Assembly (NCBI GenBank): GCA_024681565.1
Contig: JAILAO010000054.1
Location: 1-27,767 of the forward strand
DNA: 27,767 nt
Origin: Bacteroidales bacterium
Lineage (GTDB): Bacteria > Bacteroidota > Bacteroidia > Bacteroidales > UBA932
Direction of reading: 5' to 3'
Made by a program: the position numbers and the translations under genes. Position 1 is the first letter of the stretch. Every line of letters begins with the position of its first letter. The notes beneath the pieces were generated by a model. The model made no database searches. It saw only the letters and a list, made by a program, of their open reading frames with translations, and had not been told where the DNA came from. Positions 7,881-15,615 of the stretch are shown here, in pieces.

Positions 7881-7909
7881 AAACGGCCTCCGGATCCGAT
7901 CCGGGGGCC
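7881..7909 (-). terminator. Probable terminator of the thr operon, after asd
   Basis: GGCC (7885-7888) pairs with GGCC (7906-7909), and CCGG (7890-7893) with CCGG (7901-7904). These form a two-part stem with one mismatched position and a 7-base loop, 28 bp past the asd stop codon. On the minus strand four T residues follow the stem and a longer T run occurs about 20 bases on. On the plus strand six T residues follow, so the structure could stop transcription in either direction. Confidence 0.6.
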
Positions 7910-7937
7910 ATTTTTTATGAATATGGATTCCCTGGTC

Positions 7938-8939
7938 TTATTTCTGGGAGATCAGGTACTCCGCGATCTGGACGGCATTCAGGGCGGCACCCTTCTTGAT
8001 CTGGTCGCCGGAGAGCCAGAGGGTGATGCCGTTGTCGTTGGCGAGGTCCTTGCGGACGCGGCCGACGTAGACATCGTCCTTGCCGCCGGTGAACAGCGGC
8101 ATCGGATAGGTCTGCGTGGACGGGTCGTCCTGCAGGGTCACGCCCGGGGCGGCGGCGATGGCCGCCTGCACCTGCTCCACGGACAGCGGCTTTTCGGTCT
8201 CGATCCACACCGCCTCGGAGTGGGAACGCAGCGAGGAGATGCGCACGCACATCGCCGAGCAGCGCACGTCGGAGTGGAGGATCTTGCGGGTCTCGTTGAA
8301 CATTTTCATCTCCTCCTTGGTGTATCCGTTGTCCTGGAAGACGTCGATCTGGGGGATGACGTTGTAGGCCAGCTGATAGGCGAACTTCTTGACGGTCACG
8401 GGCTTCTCCTCCACGATCTCCCTGTACTGCTGCTGCAGTTCGGCCATGGCCTGGGCTCCTGCGCCGGAGGCGGACTGGTAGCTGGCCACATGGATGCGGG
8501 TGATGTGGGAGAGGGCCTCGATGGGCTTGAGCACCACCACCATCATGATGGTCGTGCAGTTGGGGTTGGCGATGATGCCGCGCGGACGGACGAGGGCGTC
8601 GGCCGCATTGCACTCAGGCACGACAAGGGGCACGTCCGGTTCCATCCGGAAGGCGCTCGAGTTGTCGATCATCACGGCGCCGTGCTTGGTGATGGTCTGG
8701 GCGAACTCCTTGGAAGTCCCTGCGCCTGCGGATACGAAGGCGTAGTCCACGTCCTTGAAGTCGTCATTGTGCTGCAACAGCTGCACTTCATATTCCTTTC
8801 CGCGGAAGCGGTACTTGGTCCCCGCGCTGCGGCTGGAACCGAACAGCACCAGCTCGTCCAGGGGGAAATTGCGCTCTTCGAGGACCCGCAGGAACTCCTG
8901 TCCCACGGCTCCTCTTGCACCTACGATGGCTACTTTCAT
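7938..8939 (-). CDS. asd: Aspartate-semialdehyde dehydrogenase
   Basis: A 333-residue cytoplasmic enzyme that reduces aspartyl phosphate to aspartate semialdehyde with NADPH, the second step of the threonine/methionine/lysine pathway. The nucleotide-binding start VAIVGARGAVG is at residues 3-13. The active-site Cys128 lies in ANPNCTT, and SYQSASGAGAQAM follows at about 160-172. The start is set at the ATG at 8939, directly before the Rossmann motif. The open frame continues 78 codons further upstream, but that part is shadow of thrC. It is the last gene of thrA-thrB-thrC-asd, 11 bp after thrC, and is followed by a hairpin terminator. Confidence 0.95.
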   Translation of the reverse strand: MKVAIVGARGAVGQEFLRVLEERNFPLDELVLFGSSRSAGTKYRFRGKEYEVQLLQHNDDFKDVDYAFVSAGAGTSKEFAQTITKHGAVMIDNSSAFRMEPDVPLVVPECNAADALVRPRGIIANPNCTTIMMVVVLKPIEALSHITRIHVASYQSASGAGAQAMAELQQQYREIVEEKPVTVKKFAYQLAYNVIPQIDVFQDNGYTKEEMKMFNETRKILHSDVRCSAMCVRISSLRSHSEAVWIETEKPLSVEQVQAAIAAAPGVTLQDDPSTQTYPMPLFTGGKDDVYVGRVRKDLANDNGITLWLSGDQIKKGAALNAVQIAEYLISQK

Positions 8940-8950
8940 ATGGATGTAAA

Positions 8951-10255
8951 TTATTTGAGTTTTGACAGGTAATTTTTGAAGGAAGCATAGTCGCGTCCCA
9001 TCGGCACGCTTTGCTTCTGTCCGCGCATGAAGGCTTGCAGCCGCTCCGGGACCGTGACCGGTACGCCGGCGGCATCCTCGACGGTATCCTTGAACTTGGC
9101 GGGATGTGCCGTTTCGCAGATTACCGCGGCCTCTCCCGGGGAGAGGTTGTGGTAGACGGCCCGGTAGGCGCATGCACCGTGCGGGTCGAGCAGGTATCCG
9201 TACTGCCGCTTGCAGTCCGCGATGGCGCTGCGGATCTGCAGGTCGTCGGAGGTGTCTCCGGAGATCTCCGCGCAGAGGGTCTGCCAGTCATGTCCGTACA
9301 GCTCGACGATGCGGGCGAAGTTGCTCGGGTCGCCGACATCCATCGCGTTGGCGAGGGTCGGGATGCTGGGGCGGGGGCTGTAGGCGCCCGTCTGCAAGTA
9401 CTGGTAGAAGACGTCGTTGGCGTTGTTGGCGGCGACGAAACGCTTGACCGGAAGTCCCATCCGCTTTGCGATCAGTGCGGCGCAGAGGTTGCCGAAATTG
9501 CCGCTGGGCACGCAGACGACCAGCTGGTCCGCCAGCCCGAGACGCTTCATCTGGGCGTAGGCGTGGAAATAATAGAACGACTGCGGCAGGAGCCGCGCGA
9601 CATTGATGCTGTTGGCGGAGGTGAGCCGCAGATGCTCCAGGTCCGGGTCCATGAAGGCGTTCTTGACCAGGGCCTGACAGTCGTCGAAAGTGCCTTTCAC
9701 GGCCAGGGCGGTGATGTTCTTGCCGAGGGTGGTGAACTGGCTCTCCTGGATGGAACTGACCTTGCCTTCGGGATACAGGACGTGCACGCGGACGCCCTCG
9801 ACGCCGAGGAAGCCGTTGGCGACGGCGCTGCCCGTATCGCCGGACGTGGCCACGAGGACATGGATGGTCCGCCGGTCCCGGGAGGTCCGGGTGAAATGGC
9901 TCAGCAGGCGGGCCATGAAACGCGCCCCGACGTCCTTGAAGGCCAGGGTCGGGCCGTGGAAGAGCTCCAGGGCGTAGATGCTGCGCGTGACCGGAACCAC
10001 GGGGCAGTCGAAGGAGAGGGTCTCCTTTACGATCCGGTGCAATTCCTTGGCCGGGACGTCTTCGCCGAAGAGGCCGTCCGCGACGGTGCAGGCGATTTCC
10101 TTGAAGGTCAGGGTCTGGATGTGGGCGAAGAACTCAGGCGGCAGGACGGGGATGCGCTCCGGCATATAAAGCCCGCGGTCCTCCGCGAGTCCCCGGACCA
10201 CGGCCTTTTCGAGGCTGGCCAGGGGAGCTTTTCCGTTGGTGCTGTAGTACTTCAT
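8951..10255 (-). CDS. thrC: Threonine synthase
   Basis: A 434-residue PLP enzyme that converts O-phosphohomoserine to threonine, the last step of the pathway. The N-terminal signature YYSTNGKAP, followed by EDRGLYMPE, is characteristic of the bacterial threonine synthase family. The PLP lysine is Lys107 in LAFKDVGARF. A phosphate-binding Gly/Ser region, ATSGDTGSA, is near residue 145, and PSGNFGNL near 255. The length is normal. It is the third gene of the thr operon, 6 bp after thrB and 11 bp before asd. Confidence 0.95.
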   Translation of the reverse strand: MKYYSTNGKAPLASLEKAVVRGLAEDRGLYMPERIPVLPPEFFAHIQTLTFKEIACTVADGLFGEDVPAKELHRIVKETLSFDCPVVPVTRSIYALELFHGPTLAFKDVGARFMARLLSHFTRTSRDRRTIHVLVATSGDTGSAVANGFLGVEGVRVHVLYPEGKVSSIQESQFTTLGKNITALAVKGTFDDCQALVKNAFMDPDLEHLRLTSANSINVARLLPQSFYYFHAYAQMKRLGLADQLVVCVPSGNFGNLCAALIAKRMGLPVKRFVAANNANDVFYQYLQTGAYSPRPSIPTLANAMDVGDPSNFARIVELYGHDWQTLCAEISGDTSDDLQIRSAIADCKRQYGYLLDPHGACAYRAVYHNLSPGEAAVICETAHPAKFKDTVEDAAGVPVTVPERLQAFMRGQKQSVPMGRDYASFKNYLSKLK

Positions 10256-10261
10256 ATGGCG

Positions 10262-11188
10262 TTATGCAATGAGCTTGGCGCCCTTGTTGGACACCTTGAC
10301 GACGTAAGTTTCCGAGAGGATGCCCTGCTGGGCGAAATGGCGTTCCATGATGGCGCCGACGCGCTGGGCGATGTCGGCGCGGTTCGCCAGGGCGAAGACG
10401 GACGGACCGGAGCCGCTGATGTTCATCGCGAGGGCGCCGGCGCCGAGCAGTTTGGCGCGGAGTTCGTCGAATCCCGGGATGAACTGCTTGCGGTAGGGCT
10501 CCGCCACGGCGTCGCGCATCGCGCGTCCGACCAGTTCGATGTTGCCGGTGCACAGACCCGCCACGAGTCCGCCCACATTGCCCCACTGGGTCACGGCGGT
10601 GTGCATCGGGATCTCCTTGGGCAGGATGTTGCGCGCCTCCTTGGTGGAGACCATCAGGTGGGGATGGATGACGGGGCAGTAGAGGTTGCCCGGGACGGGC
10701 AGTTTGATGATGTCCAGCGGCTCGTAGCCGCGGATGAGGGTGATGCCGCCCATCACGGCCGGCGCGGCGTTGTCGGCGTGGTAGCCGCCGCTGGCCAGGT
10801 TTTCACCCTCCATCGCGCAGATCACCACGTCCTCCTCGGAGAGCGGTGCCCCGAAGAGTTCGTTGATGCCGAAGGCGGCCGCGGCGCTGGAAGCGGCACT
10901 GGAACCGATGCCGGAGCCGGGGTAGATCTTCTTGACGATACGGACCTCGACGCGGCCGCTGTGTCCGGTCATCCCGAAGAATTTGCGGATGACGGGGGTG
11001 ACGACGTTGTCTTCGATGTTCTCCGGCAGGGGAACGTCGGTGTCATTGATGACGGCGATGCCGGAACCGTCTTCGTCCAGGGTCATTTCGAGCACGTCCC
11101 CGACTTCGTCGAGGGCCATGCCCATGATATCGAATCCACAGCCCAGGTTGGCGATGGAGGCAGGTGCGAATACTTTGATTTTTTTCAT
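10262..11188 (-). CDS. thrB: Homoserine kinase (GHMP family)
   Basis: A 308-residue GHMP-superfamily kinase that phosphorylates homoserine to O-phosphohomoserine with ATP. The N-terminal substrate motif (FAPASIANLGCGFDIMG, 7-23) and the ATP-binding Gly/Ser loop (PGSGIGSSAAS, 90-100) are both clear. A C-terminal GHMP motif, MNISGSGPSVFAL, is near residue 256. The length fits the family. It lies 12 bp after thrA and 6 bp before thrC, so the homoserine made by ThrA and the phosphohomoserine used by ThrC are handled by adjacent gene products. Confidence 0.95.
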   Translation of the reverse strand: MKKIKVFAPASIANLGCGFDIMGMALDEVGDVLEMTLDEDGSGIAVINDTDVPLPENIEDNVVTPVIRKFFGMTGHSGRVEVRIVKKIYPGSGIGSSAASSAAAAFGINELFGAPLSEEDVVICAMEGENLASGGYHADNAAPAVMGGITLIRGYEPLDIIKLPVPGNLYCPVIHPHLMVSTKEARNILPKEIPMHTAVTQWGNVGGLVAGLCTGNIELVGRAMRDAVAEPYRKQFIPGFDELRAKLLGAGALAMNISGSGPSVFALANRADIAQRVGAIMERHFAQQGILSETYVVKVSNKGAKLIA

Positions 11189-11200
11189 GGCCGGTCGGGA

Positions 11201-13642
11201 TCAGATGTTGGCGATGCTCATGATGTCCGCGAAGACGCCCGCCGCCGTGACGTCGGCGCCGGCCCCGTAACCCTGGATGAGCATGGGATGGCGGTTGTAA
11301 CGCTCCGTGGTCAGGAGGATGATGTTGTTGGATCCGTCCAACACGTAGAAGGAATGCTGGCGCTCCACGGCGCGCAGCGAAACGGAGAGTTTCCCTTCCT
11401 CCATCTTGGCGACGAAACGCCAGCGTTTGCCTTCGGCTTCGAGTTGCCTGCGGCGTGCCTCGAAATCGGCGTCGAGGGAGGGGAGCCGGTCCCAGAACTC
11501 CTGCTCGCTGCAGGAGAAGAACTCTTTGGGGATGAATAGATTGGCCTCCACATCCTCTTGGTTTACTTCATATCCGGCCTCCCGGGAGAGGATGACCAGT
11601 TTGCGGATCACGTCCTTGCCGGAGAGATCGATGCGCGGGTCGGGCTCGGAGAAGCCCTGCTCCTGGGCCATCTTCACGGTCCGGCTGAACGGAATGTCGG
11701 CGGACAGGGTGTTGAAGATGAAGTTGAGCGTGCCGCTCAGCACGGCCTCCATCTTGAGGATACGGTCGCCGGAATTGCACAGGTCGTTGATCGTGCCGAT
11801 GATCGGCAGACCGGCGCCGACATTGGTCTCGAAGAGCCACTTGACGCCGCGCTTGCGCGCGAGGTCCTTGAGCCGCCGGTAGTTGGCGTAGTCGGAAGAG
11901 GCGGCGATCTTGTTGGCCGTCACGACGGAAATGCCATGGTCGAAAAAGTCGCCGTACAGGGCCGCCACGTCGGCGCTGGCGGTACAGTCCACGAACACGG
12001 AGTTGAAGATGTTCATCCCGATGATCTCGTCCTTGAGCCGCTGCGGGTCGGTGGGGATGGCGTCCCGGCGGAGGATCTCCTGCCAGCGGGACAGGTCGAT
12101 CCCTTCGCGGTCGAAGACGGCGCAGCTGCTGCGGGCGATGCCCACGATATTGATCTTGAGCCCGCGGGTGCGCATCAGTTGCTCACGCTGCCGGGCGATC
12201 TGGTCGATCAGGCGGCCGCCCACCGTGCCGATGCCGCACAGGAAGAGGTTCATCTCCTGGTATTCGGAGAGGAAGAAATTGTCGTGGATGACGTTGAGGG
12301 ATTTGCGCAGCTGGCGGCGCTCCACGATGAAGGAGATATTGGACTCCGCGGCGCCCTGGGCCAGGGCGATCACGCTGATGCCGTTGCGTCCCAGGGTGGT
12401 GAAGAGCTTGCCGGCGATGCCGGCGTGCTGTTTCATGTTCTCGCCGATCACGGCCACGGCGGCCAGTTCGTTGCGGACCTCGACCGGGTTGATGGCCCCG
12501 CTCTCGATTTCGCGCGCAAAAGCCGCGGAGAGGACCTCCTGCGCCCGTGCGGCGTCGGTACGGCTTACGCCGATGGAGATGCCGGTCTCGGAAGCCGACT
12601 GGCTGACGAGGAAGGCGCTGATCTGCTCCTGGGCGAGGGCGGAGAAGATGCGGCTGTCCACACCGACGATACCGACCATCGAAGTACCGGAGAGGGTGAT
12701 CAGGCTGATATCGTCAATGGATGAGATTCCTTTGATGGAGGTGGAACCGGGCGCGACATTCTTCTTAATGACCGTACCTGGTGCTTTCAAATTGAAAGTA
12801 TTTTTGACCAGGATCGGAATTCCTTTCGCGCAGACCGGATAGAGGGTCGGGGGATAGATGACCTTCGCCCCGAAGTTGCACAGCTCCATGGCTTCCTCGT
12901 AGGTCATCTCTTCGATGACGTAGGAAGTCTTGATGATGCGCGGGTCCGCCGTCATGAAACCGTCCACGTCGGTCCACAGCTCAAGCCGGGCGGCGTCGAG
13001 CGCCGCGGCGAGCAGGCTGGCCGTGTAGTCGGAACCCCCGCGTCCCAGGGTCGTGAAATCGCCGGAGACGGCGTCGGAGGCGACAAAGCCCGGTACGACT
13101 GCGGTCATACCCTGTTCCTTCCAGTTGCGGAATGTTTTCTGTATCAGTTGATACGTGAGATCCTGGTCAACGGTGTCCAGGCTGCCGTGATGCCGGGTCT
13201 TGATGAAGGCGGTGGCGTCGTAGCGGACAGCGCCGGGAAGCACGGCGGCGATGATGCGGGAGGAGAGCTGCTCCCCGAAACCCATCACCTCGTGCGCCGT
13301 CTTCGGCGGAAGGACGTGCAGCAGGAAAATCCCCTCGCAGATGCGCTCCAGCTGGTCCAGCAGGGCGTCCAGCTCCGCCTCCAGGGCGGTGCAGCGGGCC
13401 GGGTCGTCCAGCAGCCCCTCGCAGACGGCATGGTGGCGGTTCCGCAGCTGCAGGATCTCCTCGCGGAAGGATGTATCTCCCGCCTCGGCCAGCCTGGATG
13501 TCCGGATCAGCTGGTCCGTGACGCCGCCCAGGGCCGAGACGACCACGATGGAAGGTTCTTGACGGGAACTTACGATTTCTTTGACTTTGCAGATACTCTC
13601 CGGTGTACCGACCGAAGATCCGCCGAATTTGAGGATTTTCAT
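11201..13642 (-). CDS. thrA: Bifunctional aspartokinase / homoserine dehydrogenase
   Basis: An 813-residue fusion that carries out the first and third steps from aspartate to threonine. The aspartokinase part (about 1-300) has KFGGSSVG at 5-12 and TTLGRGGSDYT around 197-207. A tandem ACT regulatory region (about 310-455, with VGVDSRIF and ENMKQHAGIAGKLF) is where end-product feedback by threonine would be expected. The homoserine dehydrogenase part (about 465-813) has the dinucleotide motif GIGTVG at 470-475 and later ETNVGAGLPIIGT. The order and length match ThrA/MetL-type proteins. It is the first gene of the thr operon, with a candidate promoter just upstream and a leader of only about 20 bases. 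Feedback inhibition is inferred from the family. Confidence 0.96.
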   Translation of the reverse strand: MKILKFGGSSVGTPESICKVKEIVSSRQEPSIVVVSALGGVTDQLIRTSRLAEAGDTSFREEILQLRNRHHAVCEGLLDDPARCTALEAELDALLDQLERICEGIFLLHVLPPKTAHEVMGFGEQLSSRIIAAVLPGAVRYDATAFIKTRHHGSLDTVDQDLTYQLIQKTFRNWKEQGMTAVVPGFVASDAVSGDFTTLGRGGSDYTASLLAAALDAARLELWTDVDGFMTADPRIIKTSYVIEEMTYEEAMELCNFGAKVIYPPTLYPVCAKGIPILVKNTFNLKAPGTVIKKNVAPGSTSIKGISSIDDISLITLSGTSMVGIVGVDSRIFSALAQEQISAFLVSQSASETGISIGVSRTDAARAQEVLSAAFAREIESGAINPVEVRNELAAVAVIGENMKQHAGIAGKLFTTLGRNGISVIALAQGAAESNISFIVERRQLRKSLNVIHDNFFLSEYQEMNLFLCGIGTVGGRLIDQIARQREQLMRTRGLKINIVGIARSSCAVFDREGIDLSRWQEILRRDAIPTDPQRLKDEIIGMNIFNSVFVDCTASADVAALYGDFFDHGISVVTANKIAASSDYANYRRLKDLARKRGVKWLFETNVGAGLPIIGTINDLCNSGDRILKMEAVLSGTLNFIFNTLSADIPFSRTVKMAQEQGFSEPDPRIDLSGKDVIRKLVILSREAGYEVNQEDVEANLFIPKEFFSCSEQEFWDRLPSLDADFEARRRQLEAEGKRWRFVAKMEEGKLSVSLRAVERQHSFYVLDGSNNIILLTTERYNRHPMLIQGYGAGADVTAAGVFADIMSIANI

Positions 13643-13668
13643 AAACTAACTAACACTATAATCCATCC

Positions 13669-13699
13669 CAAAGTAAAGCATTTTTAAGAATTTTTCAAA
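13669..13699 (-). promoter_or_regulatory. Promoter candidate for the thr operon
   Basis: On the minus strand TTTG (13699 to 13696) is followed after 19 bp by TTACTTTG (13676 to 13669), one mismatch from the Bacteroidetes -7 consensus TAnnTTTG. The spacing is right. Transcription would start near 13661, about 20 bases before the thrA ATG, leaving no room for an attenuator leader. Confidence 0.55.
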
Positions 13700-13758
13700 A
13701 TATTTTGCAGTGTTCCTTGCTTTTTCGGCAAAAAATCCCGAGATTCGTGACCGTTAAG

Positions 13759-13773
13759 GGGGTATTGTACCCC
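13759..13773. promoter_or_regulatory. Inverted repeat just before ilvD
   Basis: GGGGTA (13759-13764) and TACCCC (13768-13773) are perfect inverted 6-bp arms around TTG, ending 9 bp before the ilvD ATG. It could be an operator or an RNA hairpin beside the start codon. No good plus-strand -33/-7 promoter pair was found in the 140-bp gap, so the transcription start of ilvD is not fixed. Confidence 0.4.
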
Positions 13774-13782
13774 GGTTAGATT

Positions 13783-15612
13783 ATGGATTATCGTAGTAGT
13801 GTTACCTTCGAAGGCCGCAGAATGGCCGGGGCTCGTGCGCTGTGGATGGCGAACGGGATGAAGCGGGCCCAGTTCGGCAAACCGGTTATCGCCATTGCCA
13901 ATTCCTTTACGCAGTTCGTTCCAGGACACACCCACCTCCACGAGGCGGGCCAGATCGTCAAGGCTGAAATCGAAAAACTCGGATGCTTCGCCGCGGAGTT
14001 CAATACGATCGCCGTGGACGACGGCATCGCCATGGGCCATGACGGGATGCTGTATTCGCTCCCGTCCCGCGACATCATCGCGGACAGCGTGGAATATATG
14101 GTCAATGCGCACAAGGCGGATGCGCTGGTCTGCATCAGCAACTGCGACAAGATCACGCCCGGGATGATGCTGGCCGCGATGCGGCTCAACATTCCGACCA
14201 TCTTCGTGTCCGGCGGCCCCATGGAAGCCGGCACGCTGGGGGAGGCGAAGCTGGACCTGATCGACGCGATGGTCAAGTCCGCCGATCCGTCCGTCAGCGA
14301 TGCGGATGTGGCGGGGATCGAGGCGAAAGCCTGCCCGACCTGCGGCAGCTGCTCGGGCATGTTCACCGCCAATTCGATGAACTGCCTCGCCGAGGCGATC
14401 GGACTTGCCCTGCCCGGCAACGGCACCATCCTCGCGACGCATGCGATGCGCGCGGAACTGTTCCGCAAGGCTGCCCGGCAGATCGTGGAGAACACGTATA
14501 AATACTACAAGGACGGCGACGAGTCCGTGCTGCCCCGCAGCATCGCCTCCCGCCCGGCCCTGCTCAACGCGATGACGCTCGACATCGCGATGGGCGGATC
14601 CACCAATACGGTCCTGCACCTGCTGGCGGTGGCGGCCGAGGCCGGCGCCGACTTCAGGATGGCCGACATCGACGCCCTTTCCCGCAAGGTGCCCTGCATC
14701 TGCAAGGTAGCGCCCAATACGCCCAAATACCATATCCAGGACGTGGGCCGTGCCGGCGGCATCGTGTCGATCCTGGCGGAGCTCGCTTCCGCAGGACTGG
14801 TCGACACCTCCCTGCGCCGCGTGGACGGGCTGACCCTGGCCGAGGAGATCGACCGCTGGTGCATCCTTTCCCCGAACTGCACGGAGGAGGCGCGCAAGAC
14901 CTTCCGCGTGGCTCCCTGCGACCGCTTCAACATCGAGCTCGGTTCGCAGAAAATGTATTATGACAGTTTCGATACCGACCGTGAGAACGGCTGCATCCGC
15001 GACGTGGCCCATGCCTACACCCGCGACGGCGGCCTGGCGGTCCTGTTCGGCAACATCGCACAGGACGGCTGCATCATCAAGACGGCCGGCGTGGATGAGA
15101 GTATCTTCCATTTCGAGGGCCCGGCCCGCGTGTTCGACTCCCAGGAGGCTGCCTGCGAAGGGATCCTCGGCGGAGCCGTCGGCAGCGGCGACGTGGTCGT
15201 CATCACCTACGAGGGCCCCAAGGGCGGTCCCGGCATGCAGGAGATGCTTTATCCGACTTCGTATATCAAATCGATGCATCTGGGCAAGGAGTGCGCCCTG
15301 CTGACGGACGGCCGTTTCAGCGGCGGCACTTCCGGCCTGAGCATCGGACATATTTCCCCGGAGGCGGCCTCGGGCGGCAACATCGCCCTGGTCCGCGACG
15401 GGGACATCATTACCATCGACATCCCTTCCCGCCGCATCGAGGTGCGCCTGTCGGCGGAGGACCTCGCCCAGCGCCGCCGTGAGGAGGAAGCCCGGGGAGC
15501 CGCGGCCTTCACCCCGCCGCACCGCCGCCGCGTCGTTTCCAAGAGCCTCAGGGCCTATGCGGCCATGGTGAGCAGTGCAGACAAGGGAGCGATCAGAATC
15601 ATAGAGGACTAG
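13783..15612 (+). CDS. ilvD: Dihydroxy-acid dehydratase
   Basis: A 609-residue iron-sulfur dehydratase that converts 2,3-dihydroxy-isovalerate and 2,3-dihydroxy-3-methylvalerate to the 2-oxo acids for valine/leucine and isoleucine. Cys121 (ISNCDKITPG) and the CPTCGSCSGMF block (Cys184, 187, 190) are the conserved cluster region. In place of the PCNxH motif of the stable [2Fe-2S] class it has NSFTQFVPGH (40-49), as in E. coli IlvD, so an oxygen-sensitive [4Fe-4S] enzyme is likely. That would suit an anaerobe. It is the first gene of the ilv/leu operon, divergent from thrA, and ilvB starts 3 bp after its stop codon. Confidence 0.96.
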   Translation: MDYRSSVTFEGRRMAGARALWMANGMKRAQFGKPVIAIANSFTQFVPGHTHLHEAGQIVKAEIEKLGCFAAEFNTIAVDDGIAMGHDGMLYSLPSRDIIADSVEYMVNAHKADALVCISNCDKITPGMMLAAMRLNIPTIFVSGGPMEAGTLGEAKLDLIDAMVKSADPSVSDADVAGIEAKACPTCGSCSGMFTANSMNCLAEAIGLALPGNGTILATHAMRAELFRKAARQIVENTYKYYKDGDESVLPRSIASRPALLNAMTLDIAMGGSTNTVLHLLAVAAEAGADFRMADIDALSRKVPCICKVAPNTPKYHIQDVGRAGGIVSILAELASAGLVDTSLRRVDGLTLAEEIDRWCILSPNCTEEARKTFRVAPCDRFNIELGSQKMYYDSFDTDRENGCIRDVAHAYTRDGGLAVLFGNIAQDGCIIKTAGVDESIFHFEGPARVFDSQEAACEGILGGAVGSGDVVVITYEGPKGGPGMQEMLYPTSYIKSMHLGKECALLTDGRFSGGTSGLSIGHISPEAASGGNIALVRDGDIITIDIPSRRIEVRLSAEDLAQRRREEEARGAAAFTPPHRRRVVSKSLRAYAAMVSSADKGAIRIIED

Positions 15613-15615
15613 GTT

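Noticed and set aside
9011..11539. An 842-codon open frame on the plus strand, antisense to thrC, thrB and thrA
   Set aside because: It lies opposite three genes with clear family motifs, and its translation is low-complexity (rich in Gly, Asp, Val, Glu) with no recognisable domain. Long antisense frames arise here because the real genes avoid TTA, CTA and TCA codons.
13705..13779. A possible leader-peptide frame before ilvD (TTG start, 24 codons)
   Set aside because: Only about a third of its codons are Leu, Val or Ile and none occur in a run of three or more; there is no ATG, and no terminator/antiterminator pair with a T tract is visible.
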